From assembly GCA_013334755.1 (NCBI GenBank), contig JAAXWX010000003.1, forward strand, positions 1 to 64,000: DNA of 64,000 nt, in the 5' to 3' direction. The notes under the pieces were generated by a model. It had not been told where the DNA came from and made no database searches. It saw only the letters and a program-made list of their open reading frames with translations. The DNA comes from Chlorobiaceae bacterium. GTDB lineage: Bacteria; Bacteroidota; Chlorobiia; Chlorobiales; Chlorobiaceae. Below, in pieces: positions 10,615-23,100 of this stretch; position 1 is the stretch's first letter; each line of letters starts with the position of its first letter. The position numbers and the translations under genes were made by a program.

Positions 10615-11718
10615 TTATGAGAGGTTTTTCAGCATGTTCCTGACTGCATCGGTCACTGTTTTTGAGTCAATATCGACAACGTCGGGAGTGGGCGATACCA
10701 TAACCTCTTTCAGGGTGCTTAACGGACCGAACTGGTTGTGATCGGTCAATGAGTTGCGATAGAGCCCAATGAGGGGCGTGTTGGAGCAAGATGCGACATG
10801 AACAAGTGAGGTGTCGGGGGTGATGAGGCATTTAAGTCGTTTCACTATTTCGCCGACTTCATAAAGATTGCCGGTTGAGGGTGATGGCAGGATGTTTGTG
10901 TGTTGCTGCTCAAGTGTTCTTTTTTCTTCAAAATCTTGAGGAGACGAGAAGATAACAAACGTTTCGTTTGGGAAACTCTCGATGAGTTCGGACCATTGCC
11001 GAAGGGTTCTGTGTCCTCCGCCATGTCCGGCACTGATGTTGATGCCAAGGTATCTGCCGGGAGCAAGTGTGTTGAGAAATGCAGTGGTGTCGCTTGAAAC
11101 CGGCATGGGAGGCAGGTAGGGTTTGCAGTTGTTGTGATGCGCTGTGGAATTGATAACACTCATGAGCGCAAGGTTTTTAACGGATTCATGCGTATCGGGA
11201 GCAAGGCTGATGAGCTGGTCGTAGAGACCTTCGTGAAAGGTGTTGAGAAGCCCTATTTTGTATCGGGCATGGATGAGCATGGACTGGATGAGAAAATTGG
11301 TCGATGGATGGTCTTTGGGGTTAAAAAGCAGATCAAATTTTTTTGTGAAGATCATATGATAGTACCGGGCAATGTTTTTTTTGGTGTGATAGACCGCAGT
11401 TACATTGGTATCGGCACTGAAAAAATCGAAGATGATCTGGTTAAAGGTGATGATGATAATTGAAAGCTCCGGATATGCTCTTCGCAGGCACTTGATAAGC
11501 GGGGTAAGCATGATGGAATCGCCAAAGCGTTCTTTGGCAAGGATGGCGATGCTTTCGAAAGGTTTATCAGGAAGAGAGTGTGCTTTTCGAGGTTTGGTGA
11601 TGCATTGAAGGATTGTTGCAAAGCGTTGACGGAATGGTCGTGTTTTCTTTTTTTTCAGTTTCATGCTCCTGCTGATTTTTTGATACACCGTTACTCTGGA
11701 CGTGCAGAGGAAGGTCAT
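10615..11718 (-). CDS. glycosyltransferase family 9 (heptosyltransferase-like)
   Basis: IAILAKERFGDSIMLTPLIKCLRRAYPELSI, LITPDTSLVHVASCSNTPLIGLYR; start may be internal (MKLKKKK). Confidence 0.87.
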   Translation of the reverse strand: MTFLCTSRVTVYQKISRSMKLKKKKTRPFRQRFATILQCITKPRKAHSLPDKPFESIAILAKERFGDSIMLTPLIKCLRRAYPELSIIIITFNQIIFDFFSADTNVTAVYHTKKNIARYYHMIFTKKFDLLFNPKDHPSTNFLIQSMLIHARYKIGLLNTFHEGLYDQLISLAPDTHESVKNLALMSVINSTAHHNNCKPYLPPMPVSSDTTAFLNTLAPGRYLGINISAGHGGGHRTLRQWSELIESFPNETFVIFSSPQDFEEKRTLEQQHTNILPSPSTGNLYEVGEIVKRLKCLITPDTSLVHVASCSNTPLIGLYRNSLTDHNQFGPLSTLKEVMVSPTPDVVDIDSKTVTDAVRNMLKNLS

Positions 11719-12809
11719 AAAGAGAAAGAGTGATCCACTTGATTGCTGCTGATGGTTTTGCAGAAACTGACAATTTCATGCTGCAGTTTGTCGAGTGAGA
11801 ACATGGGCTTTACTGTTTCATAAGCTTTTTTTGCAATTTCTGTTCTAAGTTCGGGGTTCCGATAGAGTTTGGCTAACAGTGCGGCAAGTTTTTCTTCATC
11901 GCCATATTGCAGAAGAAAACCGTTTTCACCGTCATGGATGACCTCTTTTACACCGCCGGCATTCGTGCTTATTGGGGCGATGCCGAGATACATGGCTTCA
12001 AGGAGTGCTATGGAAAGACCTTCAGACATGGAACTGAGCGTGAATACATCGCTTTGTTGCAGATAGGAAACAGGATTTTCCAGGAATCCTGTGAAGAGGA
12101 TACGGTCAGCAATGCCAAGTGATGCGGCAAGAGTCCTGTACTCTTCAAGATGCGGGCCGTGTCCCATGATGACTATTCCTGCATCGGTGGCATCGGTCAA
12201 TGCAAGAAATCGGGCAAAACTTTTGATGAGAAAGTCAAATCCCTTGTTGGGCTCGATTCTTCCCATGGCGCTGACCGTGAATGGAAAGAGCTTTGGAATC
12301 GTTTGTTCTTTTGCCTGCAGCAAGAGGGCTTCCGGGTCTATACCGTAGTAAATGACTTTGATGCATTCCTGACGCATATAGTTTGACAGCAGGAGGGTTT
12401 CCTTGATCTTTTCTGCGTTGACGATAATGCCGTCGGCCATCATATTAAAAACAAGGTTGTAGATCCATTTGTTTTTGAGATCAAGCGTGGAGCCGAGCCA
12501 TAAAATATTTCTGATTCCGCAGATTCTGCTGACAATACCTGCAATGGCGTAGTCTTTACGCATGGATGGTATAATGGCGTCTATGCGGTGTTTTTTTACA
12601 ATGGCAACAAGCTTTGTGATGGTATAGAGGTCAACTTCATTAAGAAAAGGCAGCTGGTATTTTGTGATGTTGAAATGCTCTCCTACCTGCTCGTTTCGGT
12701 AAGCCAGTATGCTTTGGTGATTCTTCAGTGCTTTTGTGGCGAGCAGTATTGATTTTTCATTACCACCTCCCCATTTGCTTCGTGATGAATTGAGGAACAG
12801 GAGATTCAT
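11715..12809 (-). CDS. glycosyltransferase family 4
   Basis: GRIEPNKGFDFLIKSFA, SMSEGLSIALLEAMYLGIAPISTNAGGVKEVIHDGENGFLL. Confidence 0.93.
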   Translation of the reverse strand: MNLLFLNSSRSKWGGGNEKSILLATKALKNHQSILAYRNEQVGEHFNITKYQLPFLNEVDLYTITKLVAIVKKHRIDAIIPSMRKDYAIAGIVSRICGIRNILWLGSTLDLKNKWIYNLVFNMMADGIIVNAEKIKETLLLSNYMRQECIKVIYYGIDPEALLLQAKEQTIPKLFPFTVSAMGRIEPNKGFDFLIKSFARFLALTDATDAGIVIMGHGPHLEEYRTLAASLGIADRILFTGFLENPVSYLQQSDVFTLSSMSEGLSIALLEAMYLGIAPISTNAGGVKEVIHDGENGFLLQYGDEEKLAALLAKLYRNPELRTEIAKKAYETVKPMFSLDKLQHEIVSFCKTISSNQVDHSFSL

Positions 12810-12971
12810 GGAGTTACTCAGTATCAGATGTATTAAGGTGTATTATAAGATATCGCTGATATTTTATAATACACTGTATTGCATTCAATTATTCCGGGAG
12901 GTCGTTTATTGTTACGCTTTTATTTTTAAAAAAAGAATATCGGCAATTTTCTGCTGAAAGCTGCTTCCTAT

Positions 12972-13010
12972 AAACGAGAAACCCTCCGTTTTGCGGGGGG
13001 TTTCTCGTTT
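12972..13010 (-). terminator. Rho-independent terminator downstream of bchE
   Basis: AAACGAGAAACCC...GGGTTTCTCGTTT inverted repeat just past the bchE stop. Confidence 0.8.
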
Positions 13011-13032
13011 GTGTGCTGATGGATCGATAAAC

Positions 13033-14673
13033 TCAACAGTTACGAACCGTCGAAGAGTTGCGGTCTTTTATGGTTGACTCGTCAAACTCATCCCAGTTGT
13101 GCTCATCGTGTTCGCGCTGATAACCGGCCTCTTTCAAACCGAAGCTCATATCTGCTACCATTTCGGGCCGCAGCTCCTTGAGGTTTTTGACCTCATCCTG
13201 CGTCAGGATCCTTGACTTGTCGAAGCCGAGATCGATTTCGATCTTGTTGTTCTTGGTCTTGACACGGTCAATATCATAGAACCGCTTGGTAATGGTTGTC
13301 TGGGCAAAAGCCTTCAGACATCCAAGCATATACTTGCGTACATAGGGATCCTTGATCCAGGGATAGCTGAAGAAGGTTTTGCGTGCGTAGAAGCGTGCGT
13401 ATGATTTCAGCACCAGCTTCAGCACATCTTCACGCTCCATGTTGTCGGGCTTGATGATCGGAGTAACGAAGTTGTACTTGGAATAGTCGCGGACCTCAAC
13501 CCTGTCACCAAGCTCCTTGAAGAGGTCGGAGAAAGGCCATGGGGTGTAGATGGTCCAGTTGGCCATATCCGGATCCCAGTCTTTGCAGAGCTGGTAGGTC
13601 TCTTCGATGGTTTCAGGTGTTTCATGTTCGAGACCCATGACAAACTGGGCTTCAGCCACGATACCGTTTTTCTGCAACAGCTTGATGGCAAGCTTGTTTT
13701 CTTCGATAGTGGTTTCTTTGCGGAAACGGTTCAGGTTCATCTGGCTTGCCGCTTCGGTGCCGAGCGAAACGTGAACAAGACCGGCCTTGCGGAAGAATGG
13801 CAGCAGATCAGCGTCTCGCATGATGTCGGTTACGCGGGTATTGATACCCCAGGTAACATCAAGCTTGCGGTCGATCAGTTCCTGGCAGAGTGATACAAAT
13901 TTCTGCTTGTTGATGGTTGGTTCCTCATCAGCAAGGATGAAAAAGCCGACTTTGTGTTTTTTTACCAGTATTTCAATTTCATCAACAAAGTTTTTCGGAC
14001 TGCGTGCACGGTAGCGGCGCCAGAACTGCCACTGTGAGCAGAAGGTGCAGGTAAAGGGGCATCCTCTTGCAAAGTTGGGTACGGCAAGACGGCAGCCGAG
14101 CGGTGTATAAATATACTTGTCCCACTCATAAAGGCTCCAGTCCGGAGAAAGGGTATCAAGATCTTCAATAACAGGATGAGCTGCTGTTGCGAATACTTTG
14201 CCGTCGTCGTCGAGATAGGCTATTCCGGTAATTTCAGCTCTGTTTTGTTTGTCGGTACCGGCAGCGATTTCCCTGATGAGGTTGACGGTTACCTCCTCAC
14301 CTTCTCCACGGACAACGTAATCAGTCTCAGGCGCTTCACTGAGTACCTGCGGGTACATGAAGGTTGAGTGAATGCCGCCCATGATTGTCCTGATCTTCGG
14401 ATCAACCTTTTTGGCAATCTTCATGATATCCTGCGCCTTGAAGATAGAGGGTGTGATATTGGTTGCCATCACGACGTCCGGCTTGTTCTTGCGGATGACC
14501 TCTTCGATCTGGCTGTCATCAAGGTGATCGCACATGGCGTCAACAAATCGCACCTGATCGAATCCCGCCTGTTTCAGGGCACCACCGATATAGGCTACCC
14601 AGCTTGGTGTCCAGTTACCGGCAATTTCGGCTCCACCTGAATGATAATTTGGCTGAACCATCAATATTTTCAT
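13033..14673 (-). CDS. bchE: Mg-protoporphyrin IX monomethyl ester anaerobic oxidative cyclase (B12-binding radical SAM)
   Basis: MKILMVQPNYHSGGAEIAGNWTPSWVAYIGGALKQAGF start, radical SAM CPFTCTFC; next to bchM and bchH. Confidence 0.95.
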   Translation of the reverse strand: MKILMVQPNYHSGGAEIAGNWTPSWVAYIGGALKQAGFDQVRFVDAMCDHLDDSQIEEVIRKNKPDVVMATNITPSIFKAQDIMKIAKKVDPKIRTIMGGIHSTFMYPQVLSEAPETDYVVRGEGEEVTVNLIREIAAGTDKQNRAEITGIAYLDDDGKVFATAAHPVIEDLDTLSPDWSLYEWDKYIYTPLGCRLAVPNFARGCPFTCTFCSQWQFWRRYRARSPKNFVDEIEILVKKHKVGFFILADEEPTINKQKFVSLCQELIDRKLDVTWGINTRVTDIMRDADLLPFFRKAGLVHVSLGTEAASQMNLNRFRKETTIEENKLAIKLLQKNGIVAEAQFVMGLEHETPETIEETYQLCKDWDPDMANWTIYTPWPFSDLFKELGDRVEVRDYSKYNFVTPIIKPDNMEREDVLKLVLKSYARFYARKTFFSYPWIKDPYVRKYMLGCLKAFAQTTITKRFYDIDRVKTKNNKIEIDLGFDKSRILTQDEVKNLKELRPEMVADMSFGLKEAGYQREHDEHNWDEFDESTIKDRNSSTVRNC

Positions 14674-14819
14674 CGGTCTCCATCCTCCAGATATGTTATT
14701 ACGAAATAGGGATTGCAGTATGAAACTACGGGAATCCTGTTTTAGATTCTTAAAAATCCCTGAATTATTAATTTACAATTATTTTATAAAATTTTTCAGC
14801 GGTTTTCGTTTTAACTTTC

Positions 14820-15518
14820 TCACTTATGAGACGAGTTCATCAGCATGGTATGATAAAAGCCGAAACTGATCTTTTCCCGGGTTTTTATCTGCATGCTGGC
14901 ATTATTCATGGCTTTCTGCATCTCCTCATCGCGGATCATCTGAATGGTCGTGCGGCGTTCTTTTTTCGGGAAATAACCGCCAAGCCAGTGCTGGAATGCA
15001 AGAATCTTGTTATATGGAGCATAGGTGAAAATAACCGGTCCTTTTGTAAGGCTGCTCAGGTTGCGGAAAGCCTGTGCAAATCCTTCAGCAGGGTAGTGGA
15101 TCAGCACATCAAAGCAGACAACGGCATCATAGGTGCCACTGACCGATTCGATCGTGTTTACTTCAAATTCGATGTTGTTCTGCACTCCCTCTTTGACAGC
15201 TTCGGCTTTTGCCTTGTCCACCATCTGGGAGGCAATATCGACTGATTTTACCTTATAACCCGCTTTTGCAAGCCTGATGCTGAACAGCCCTGTGCCGCAT
15301 CCCGCATCAAGAATGGTTGCCCCTTTCGGCAGGCCGAGCTTCTGGAGCCAGTCGAATGCCTTGTCCATCATGACGGCATGGCCCTGACGGACGGTATTGC
15401 GCACGGTCGAGAGTTTATCGTCACCGTATATTGATGCCCACCTCTGAAAGCCTTGTCCGTTGAAATACGAACGGAGCATTTTTTTGTGTTCTTCAGCATT
15501 GAAAGAGGAACTGCTCAT
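14820..15518 (-). CDS. bchM: Mg-protoporphyrin IX O-methyltransferase
   Basis: SAM-MTase motif [31 protein letters not shown] extends to 15680 but [32 protein letters not shown] is the likelier start; clustered with bchE and bchH. Confidence 0.92.
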   Translation of the reverse strand: MSSSSFNAEEHKKMLRSYFNGQGFQRWASIYGDDKLSTVRNTVRQGHAVMMDKAFDWLQKLGLPKGATILDAGCGTGLFSIRLAKAGYKVKSVDIASQMVDKAKAEAVKEGVQNNIEFEVNTIESVSGTYDAVVCFDVLIHYPAEGFAQAFRNLSSLTKGPVIFTYAPYNKILAFQHWLGGYFPKKERRTTIQMIRDEEMQKAMNNASMQIKTREKISFGFYHTMLMNSSHK

Positions 15519-15573
15519 GGTGTATGTTTTTCGGTTGTGTGGTTGATTGTGTACAATATTGTTTTTCGGTTGC

Positions 15574-18500
15574 TTACTGGTGAACCCCTTCAATTCTTGA
15601 TTCAAGATCGGCGTAGAGCTCCTGCAGCTCTTCAATGGTGCCGGCATCTGTTTGCCAGAATCCGCGGGAATGAGCTTCAAGCAATCTTCTGGTCATTGAG
15701 ATGGTGGCATGCGGGTTAAGGTTTCGAAGCCGTTCAAGCATGGCTTTGTCTTGCAGAAAAGTTTCGTTGAACTGATCGTATGTCCATTTTTTGACAGCCG
15801 AAGCTGTTGCACTCCAACCGTAGGTGTTGCTGAGATGGGATTCTATCTCCCTGACCCCTTCATAGCCTTGCTCCAGCATGGCTTCATACCATTTTGGATT
15901 AAGCAGTTTGGTGCGAGCCTCAAGAGAGACCATTTTTTCAAGAGAACAGATTTTTTGTTTTTTCCCTGTCCCGTCAATATCGCCAACCATTACCTTCGGT
16001 TTTACCTTGCTGAGGTGTTCCACGGTTTTTGATACTCCGCCAAGATACTCATAATAATGATCAATATCAGAAATACCGATTTCAAAGCTGTCGATATTCT
16101 GGAAGGTCAGGGTTACATGCTTCAGTGCACCGCGGAGTGCTTCGGGGCACTCTTCCCACTGACCGGTTGGAGTTACCGCGAAGCTTTTACGGCTGACGAA
16201 GGCTTCGGCAAGCTGGTTATCTTCTTCCCAGCTGCTGCTTTCGACCAGATGGTTGACATTTGCGCCGTAGCTTCCGGGTTCGTTGGAATAGACCCTGTTT
16301 GAGGCCTCCTCGAAGGTGCATGCTCTCTCCAGCATCTCCTGCCGGACATGCTTTCGCAGAAAGTTCATTTCGTCGGGTTCATCGGCCGCTGCTGCCATAC
16401 GGGCGGCCCTGTCAAGCAGCTTGACCTGCAGGGAGAGGAGATCGCGGAAAATTCCGCTGATGGTCATGACTACGTCAATACGGGGTCTGCCCAGTTCGGC
16501 AAGAGGTACAAGCTCGACATCGGCGATCTTGCCCAGTTCATCGGTTTTTACTTGTGCTCCCATAAGTGCAAGTGCCTGTGCAATTCCTTCACCATCACTT
16601 TTCAGATTATCTGTTCCCCAGAGAATCAGGGCAATGGATTCCGGGTTTTCTCCGCTCTCTTTGCGGTACTGCAGCAGCAGTTCTTCAGCCGAAAGTTTTC
16701 CGGTCTGCTGCGCAAAGGTCGAGGGTATGGTATAAGGATCAAGACTGTGAATATTTCTGCCCGTCGGTACGATGTCGGGGTTTCGGACAAGATCGTTGCC
16801 TGGAGATGGAGGGGTATACTTTCCATCGAGCGCGTGCAGAACTGCTGTCAATTCATGGTTTTCAGCCAGATGCATGAGTACGGTGTTCAGGAACTTCCAC
16901 AGGAGATGAAGTTCCGCCGGTCTGGTTCCTGCCTCACGATGCAGATAGTCGTCTGCCTCTGAAATCCTGACAGCAAGGCTTCCCTCAAGCACGGTTGAGA
17001 TTGGCAGTTCCGGTTTCTTTTTCGGATCGAAGTGTCCGGTAAAGCGTTTGACCGCTTCACGGCATATTGCCGACACCTGTTGCCATCTTTCCTGGGCTTT
17101 CCTGTCACTTCCAGAGTTATTCAGCAGTTCCTGGTAATCGTAGTGCAGGTGGTTGCAGATAAGCTCCGGCAGGGATTTACCGTCAAGTTCCGGGCGGCTG
17201 TGAGCGGCGAGGAGGGCAAGGTGATCACTGAGGCTTTCGGGCAGGGGTGCTTCGCCCATAATGTGCAGTCCAAGCGGAATCATCCGTTCCTCAATCATGT
17301 AGAGCTCGCTGTGGAGTCTCAGGATATACTCCTCCGGGGGCTTTTCATCCTGACTTCCATCAATTTCAAGAGCAATCGCAAGCTCCCTGATCTCTTCAAA
17401 CAGCTCATCTGATGCCAGGTTTCTGAATCCGGTTATCAGCTCTTTCAGTTTTCGCAGATTTTTGTAAAGGCCGGCTTGTTCAAGCGGCGGTGAAAGGTAA
17501 CTGATCAGGGTAGCGAAGCCCCGACGCTTGGCAATGGCCCCTTCACTCGGGTTATTGACGCAGTAACAGTAAAAGTTCGGAAGGTTGCCGATCAGGCGCT
17601 TTGGCCAGCACGAGCTTGACAGGCCAACCTGTTTGCCAGGCATGAATTCAAGGGCACCGTGGGTGCCGAAGTGCAGGACAGCATCAGCATCGAAGCACTG
17701 TTCAATCCAGGTGTAGAAGGCGGCAAAGGCATGATTTGGTGCGGCGTCTTTTGCCATGAGCAGCCGCATCGGATCGCGTTCGTAACCGAAACTGGGCTGC
17801 TGGCCGATAAAGATGTTGCCTAACGAACAGCCGAGAATATGAAAGCTGTTCCGGTCATTGAGGATCTCGCCCGGAGCATCTCCCCAGAAAGGCTCAATAG
17901 CTTCGTAGGCAGGAAACCGTTTACGGTACTCCTCGACGGGCAAATGTGCCTCCACGTTGCCGTCGGTGCCATAGATCAGACGGTTCCCTTCAAGCAGGCG
18001 CGCTCTCAGTGCCTCTGAACTTTCCGGTACATCAACATGGTATCCAGCCTCTTTCATGTCGGTAAGGAGCCGGTACAGGCTCTCGAAAACATTGAGGTAT
18101 GCTGCTGTGCCTGCATTGCCGAGGTTGGGTGGAAAATTGAAGAGCACGATGGCAATTTTCTTTTCGGCGGGCGCTCTCTTCTGCAGCCGGAGGAGTCGCT
18201 GCACCCTTCCGGTAACGATGTTCAGCTCCTCTTCAAGTGCTACGGTACGCTCGCTTCCGCTCTCTGTGCCGGCATAGATGTGCGGTTCAATGGAGCCGTC
18301 CAGTTCAGTGACCGCTATACTCAGAGCGGTCTGCAGCGGAGTCAGGCCGAGATTGCTTTCACGCCACTGTTCAATCGGCTGAAAGGAGAGCGGTACAAGA
18401 TTGAAACAGGGTATATCAAGCTTTTTCAGCACAACAACTGCTTCTGGAGCCTTGTTTTCTGCAGGGCCGCCAACAAGAGAAAATCCTGTAGCATTGATCA

Positions 18501-19404
18501 GCAGGGAAGGCTTCAGTGAACCAGGTTTTTCAGGGTTGATAAAGCGCTCAAGAGCAGGCCGGAAATCGAGGCCTCCGCTATAGACAATAGAGCTTTGAAT
18601 TCCTCTGGATTCCAGCGAGTGCACCAGAGCTTTCAGGTGCTCCATGTTTTTACTCAGCACCGTCGATCGCATGGCAAGAATGATTACACTACCCTTGTCG
18701 AGGTTTGCGTTGTTTTTTCGCTGCCACTCAAGAAAGTGTGGTGCAGCAAAAAATGGTTCTGGCGCATGCGGGTGGCAGATAGCTGCATCGGGATAGAAGA
18801 GCGGATCCTCTTGAGGTAGTTTGCCTTTCCATACTGGAATGTAGCGATCGACGAGAAGAGAGAGGAAGCGCTCCATGTTTTCCTGTGAACCGTTCAGCCA
18901 GAACTGGTGGGCAGCAATAAAGGTGTGGATATCGCGTGCCTTGCCGGGAATGTGTTTCATGAGTTTGCTGACACTGCGTACCAGTGCAAGCTGCCGCTGG
19001 CTCTCGCCATGGTTCTGTTTTGGCATCAGTCTGGATGCCCACTGTTTGAAGATTCCGGTCTCTTTTGGCTCTTCTTTTTTTGGTTTTCTCAGTGAAAACT
19101 TTCCCACTCTTGTCTGGGTGATGAGAGCCGGGTTGCTGGTAATGATGCAGACCGGACAGCTCAGGCGGTCAAGCATTTGTTCCAGCGGCCTTACAATTTC
19201 TTCGCTGAAGAGCATTGAGCCGAAGACAAAATCCGCATCCGGAAGCGTGTTTTTCAGCGTTTCCCAGAGTTTTTTACTGTTATGAAGGCCCAGACTGAAC
19301 ACCGAGACCTCCAGACCGATATGAAATTTCCTGTTCAGCTCTCCGGCAGCAGCTTTTAAGACGCTGTTGTTGGTGGCCTCCATGGTAAGGAAGACAAAAT
19401 GCAT
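15574..19404 (-). CDS. bchH: magnesium chelatase large subunit BchH
   Basis: 1276 aa CobN/BchH family: [59 protein letters not shown]; adjacent to bchM. H versus S/T paralogue assignment rests on synteny and the BchH-like N-terminus. Confidence 0.9.
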   Translation of the reverse strand: MHFVFLTMEATNNSVLKAAAGELNRKFHIGLEVSVFSLGLHNSKKLWETLKNTLPDADFVFGSMLFSEEIVRPLEQMLDRLSCPVCIITSNPALITQTRVGKFSLRKPKKEEPKETGIFKQWASRLMPKQNHGESQRQLALVRSVSKLMKHIPGKARDIHTFIAAHQFWLNGSQENMERFLSLLVDRYIPVWKGKLPQEDPLFYPDAAICHPHAPEPFFAAPHFLEWQRKNNANLDKGSVIILAMRSTVLSKNMEHLKALVHSLESRGIQSSIVYSGGLDFRPALERFINPEKPGSLKPSLLINATGFSLVGGPAENKAPEAVVVLKKLDIPCFNLVPLSFQPIEQWRESNLGLTPLQTALSIAVTELDGSIEPHIYAGTESGSERTVALEEELNIVTGRVQRLLRLQKRAPAEKKIAIVLFNFPPNLGNAGTAAYLNVFESLYRLLTDMKEAGYHVDVPESSEALRARLLEGNRLIYGTDGNVEAHLPVEEYRKRFPAYEAIEPFWGDAPGEILNDRNSFHILGCSLGNIFIGQQPSFGYERDPMRLLMAKDAAPNHAFAAFYTWIEQCFDADAVLHFGTHGALEFMPGKQVGLSSSCWPKRLIGNLPNFYCYCVNNPSEGAIAKRRGFATLISYLSPPLEQAGLYKNLRKLKELITGFRNLASDELFEEIRELAIALEIDGSQDEKPPEEYILRLHSELYMIEERMIPLGLHIMGEAPLPESLSDHLALLAAHSRPELDGKSLPELICNHLHYDYQELLNNSGSDRKAQERWQQVSAICREAVKRFTGHFDPKKKPELPISTVLEGSLAVRISEADDYLHREAGTRPAELHLLWKFLNTVLMHLAENHELTAVLHALDGKYTPPSPGNDLVRNPDIVPTGRNIHSLDPYTIPSTFAQQTGKLSAEELLLQYRKESGENPESIALILWGTDNLKSDGEGIAQALALMGAQVKTDELGKIADVELVPLAELGRPRIDVVMTISGIFRDLLSLQVKLLDRAARMAAAADEPDEMNFLRKHVRQEMLERACTFEEASNRVYSNEPGSYGANVNHLVESSSWEEDNQLAEAFVSRKSFAVTPTGQWEECPEALRGALKHVTLTFQNIDSFEIGISDIDHYYEYLGGVSKTVEHLSKVKPKVMVGDIDGTGKKQKICSLEKMVSLEARTKLLNPKWYEAMLEQGYEGVREIESHLSNTYGWSATASAVKKWTYDQFNETFLQDKAMLERLRNLNPHATISMTRRLLEAHSRGFWQTDAGTIEELQELYADLESRIEGVHQ

Positions 19405-19533
19405 AATTCAAACCCCTCAATAATAAGTGAGAACAGTCAGCATCACTCTGTACTGCTGAACTTCGCGGTAAAGCGTATCATGATTTTCAACTGCCTGCAG
19501 GTACAGTTGGAGTCATGTAAAGGGTTGGAACTA

Positions 19534-19986
19534 TTAAATCAGCAAAATCCGGTTTTGCTGGAAGAGGTTATGAGGCTGGGGGAGAGTAAAGGCGAGGGTG
19601 TGATATGTTATGCTTTGGTTGTAATTCTCTTGTGCATGTGTCAGACGGCCTTGATAGAGGGAGCTGGTGAACGTGTGATTTCCGGAATGTCGTGAAATTG
19701 AAGAGTCACGTTCATAGTGCCGCGGGCTGAAAGAAAAGTAATAGAGGTGGTTGTGCAGCTTGATGACAGGTACTGAGAGTTCCCGGGGAACTATCGGGCT
19801 GCCGGAAAGAGACTTGACTTTCGTTTTGGAGTTGGAGGATGTTGTTTTGGCAAAGAGGCTGAAACCGACTATAGAAATCACAAAGAATAAGAGTATCTCA
19901 AGAGAGCGGCAGATACTGCGTATGATATTGCACTTCCTTGGGTACATAGGTATAACTTTCTTAAAATATACCAAACGGATCAGCAA
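19534..19986 (-). CDS. small hypothetical protein with N-terminal TM/signal segment
   Basis: 150-codon ORF in the 700 bp bchS-bchH gap, same strand; hydrophobic segment SLEILLFFVISIVGFSLFA; no recognised family. Confidence 0.35.
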   Translation of the reverse strand: MLIRLVYFKKVIPMYPRKCNIIRSICRSLEILLFFVISIVGFSLFAKTTSSNSKTKVKSLSGSPIVPRELSVPVIKLHNHLYYFSFSPRHYERDSSISRHSGNHTFTSSLYQGRLTHAQENYNQSITYHTLAFTLPQPHNLFQQNRILLI

Positions 19987-20050
19987 AAAAAAACTGTTGT
20001 TGCCCAGGTCATTTTAAAAAATAGAGAGTAACAGTTCGTTCAGCAAACAC

Positions 20051-20077
20051 AAAAGCACGGCGGTGAGCCGTGCTTTT
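20051..20077 (-). terminator. Rho-independent terminator downstream of bchS
   Basis: AAAAGCACGGC GGTGA GCCGTGCTTTT: perfect 11 bp arms, 5 nt loop. Confidence 0.85.
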
Positions 20078-20104
20078 GCAGGGTAAGCTGTTGTTCCATA
20101 AGCC

Positions 20105-23100
20105 TTAAATCTCTATTCCTTCAAGGCGGTCTTCAAGATCGGAATAAATCTCCTGCAGCTTTTCAATCATGTCGGGGTCTGCACTCCACATCCCGCGTCC
20201 GCTTGCTTCGAGCATGCGGCCAACAATATTCTTGAATGCTTTTGGATTGACTTTCATAAGGCGTTCACGCATGTTCGGGTCCATGGCGTAGGTTTCGGCC
20301 GCTTCCTTGTATACCCAGTCGTCAACACCTTTGGTGACGGCATCCCATCCAAGCATATAGGTGAAACGGTTACTGATTTCAGCAGCTCCGCTGTGACCCT
20401 GATCAAGCATGGTTTCAAACCACTTCGGGTTCAGCAGTTTGCTGCGGAACTCAACCTTCAGGGCTTTGTCGGCGTCATCGATTTTCACATCGGCTGTGAA
20501 GGTCTCAACGTAGTTCAGTTTTACCTGGTCACCTTTCGGATTCCGGCGGCGGGCTGAAAGCTGAAGCGCTCCCGATGAGGAGAAGTAGCGGTCAATATCG
20601 GTAATGCCGAATTCAGCCGAGTCGACCTGCTGTACGACACGGTCAACAGTGCTGAGCAGACCTTTCAGGATATCAGTCTGCTGGTCGCCGTAACGGTTGC
20701 CGCCATAGGCAAACCCGGTACGTTTGATAAACATGTTGTCGAGATCTTCTTCCGATTCCCATGCTGAGTCTTCCACCAGTTCTTCAACCTGTGAGCCATA
20801 GGCTCCGGGGGCCTGGGTAAAGAGGCGCGAGGTGGCGCTCTCGAAATCCTTGCCCTCTTTCAATGCTGCGTCCACATGTTTTTTGATGTGGTTCATCTCA
20901 TGCGGCTCAATGGCTTTTGCTGCTTCCTTGACCAGTTTGTCGAGATGATCGACCAGAACACCGAAGGTATCACGGAAGATCGAGCTGATCTGGATCAGCA
21001 CATCAATTCTGGGACGGCCGAGCTTTTCGAGCGGCACAAGGCGATAATGGCTGATTTTACCCTGCCCATCATAGGCCGGTTCGGCGCCGATAAGGTGAAT
21101 GATGACGGCAACCGCTTCACCCTTGCTCTTGATGGTATCAAGTCCCCAGAGTACCTGTGCGATGGTTTCAGGATATTCACCGTTATTTTCTTCGACATGG
21201 CGGTTCAGGATGGTGTTGGCAATCTGCTTGCCTCGTTTGAAGGCCAGTTCGGAAGGAATGCGCCATGGGTCAATGGCGTGGATGTTGCGGCCTGTTGGCA
21301 GAATGCCGGCACCGTCACGCACCAGATCACCGCCGGAGCCTGATGAAATGTACTCACCGCACAGGGCACGCAGAAAGCCCTTCATCTCATTTCGGTTGTC
21401 TTCGAGTGCAATTTTGAGGGCAACTCCATCCTGCAGGGCAGCGTTGATGGCTTCTGCCATTGCCTGTGTCGCTTTTTTGCCGCCGGTCATTGTGCTGAAC
21501 ACTGTAGCCGGATTGGTCTGGCCGAAAATAGTTTTCTCGATAAACTCCCGTGTATGCTCGTCTACCGTTTCGCGCACTTTGAGAGCTGATGGTTCACCTT
21601 TACGGGCACGGGTTGCAAGCGAGGCATAATCACCATACGTATCGTCCTCGCCGATGGCCTGCATGATGATTGATGGCAGTGATTTTTCATTACCTCGTAC
21701 CTTCAGGTACTCCGTAATGGTGGTTACCTGGGTTTCAAGTTTCGGGGTTTCGCCGAAGACGTGCAGCGAGTTGGAAATAAGTCGACCCTCGAGTTCCATC
21801 ATATAGGTGTAGAGGCGGCTGATGTAGTCCTGGAAGGTTTCTCCTTCAACACGAGGGCAGTCATCAGTGAGATTGAGCTGCTGTGCCTTGGTGATGATCA
21901 CCTCTTCGGTCTCGACATCCACGATCTTTTCAAGTCCGCGTTCGCGGTAATCGTTCAGCATCTCCTTGAATGCAGGCAGCTCCTTGTAGAGGCCAGCCCT
22001 GGCAAGCGGCGGGATGTTGTGTGAAATCATGGTGGCGTAGCCGCGGCGTTTGGCGATATTGGCCTCGCTCGGGTTGTTGATTGGATAAATATAGAAGTGC
22101 GGTACCTCGCCGAGCAGTGCGTCCGACCAGCAGTCGCCGGTTACACCGAGCTGCAGGCCCGGCATCCATTCTGCTGTGCCGTGCATGCCGATGTGCACCA
22201 GGGCGTTTGCCTGGAAGATGCGGCTGATCCAGCGGTAGAAGGCTATATACTGATGGTGCGGCGTGTTCTCTTTGTCGAAAAGCAGGCGCATCGGATCGCC
22301 CTGTATGCCAAGGCGCGGCTGAATGCCGATAAAGATATTTCCGAGAGTAAGACCGCCGATAAACAGTCTGTCCGGCTTGATCGGGGCAATGTCACCCGGG
22401 AATCCGCTCCAGCGTCCTTCAATGCGCTCTCTCTCCCTCGTGCTGGTGATGCTGTTATAGAGTTCGCGGTCAATGGCAAAACAGTTCTGTTCGTGTGCCT
22501 GGATTTCGTAATCAGTGGCTTTATCGAGCATGGCAAGCAGCGCTTCCGGCGATTCCGGCAGCTCACCGACATTATACCCTTCGGCTCGCAGTGTCAGTAT
22601 GATATTATAGATGCTTTTCGGTACGTCGAGCAGGGCGGCACTGGCCTTTTTACCCATTCCGGGAGGATAGTCGTACGCTACGATGGCAACTTTTTTATCC
22701 CTGTTGGATACTTGGCGCAGCTCGGAAAACTTTTTGGCTAAACCGGCAAGCCTATCAAGACGATCCGGGACAGTCTGGAGGCGTCCATCCTTGATGGCTC
22801 CAAGCACAACCGGACATACTGCGCCATCCATTTCTGGCAGTGAATAGGTCATGGCCGACTGCAGCGGTATGACTCCCTGTGATTTCCATGAGGCGAAATC
22901 CTGGATAAAGAGCGGCTGAGAGACGACATAGGGGGCATTGATTTTTCCCAGAATCTCGTCGCGTGCGGCTGATGATGCACCCGGTGTGGTTGCGCCGGCC
23001 GGGCCGCCCACAAAGCCGAAGCCCATCATGTTGATGAGCATGTCGATGTTGTTGTGCGTAAACCACTCTCTTGCGGCAACGTGTCCTTCAACACCCATGA

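Noticed and set aside
18037-18519. 160-codon + strand ORF inside bchH
   Set aside because: Antisense to a clearly coding 1276 aa bchH ORF; composition looks like shadow translation.
20876-22741. Several long + strand ORFs (155-214 codons) inside bchS
   Set aside because: Antisense shadow ORFs of a high-confidence Mg-chelatase gene; no recognisable motifs.
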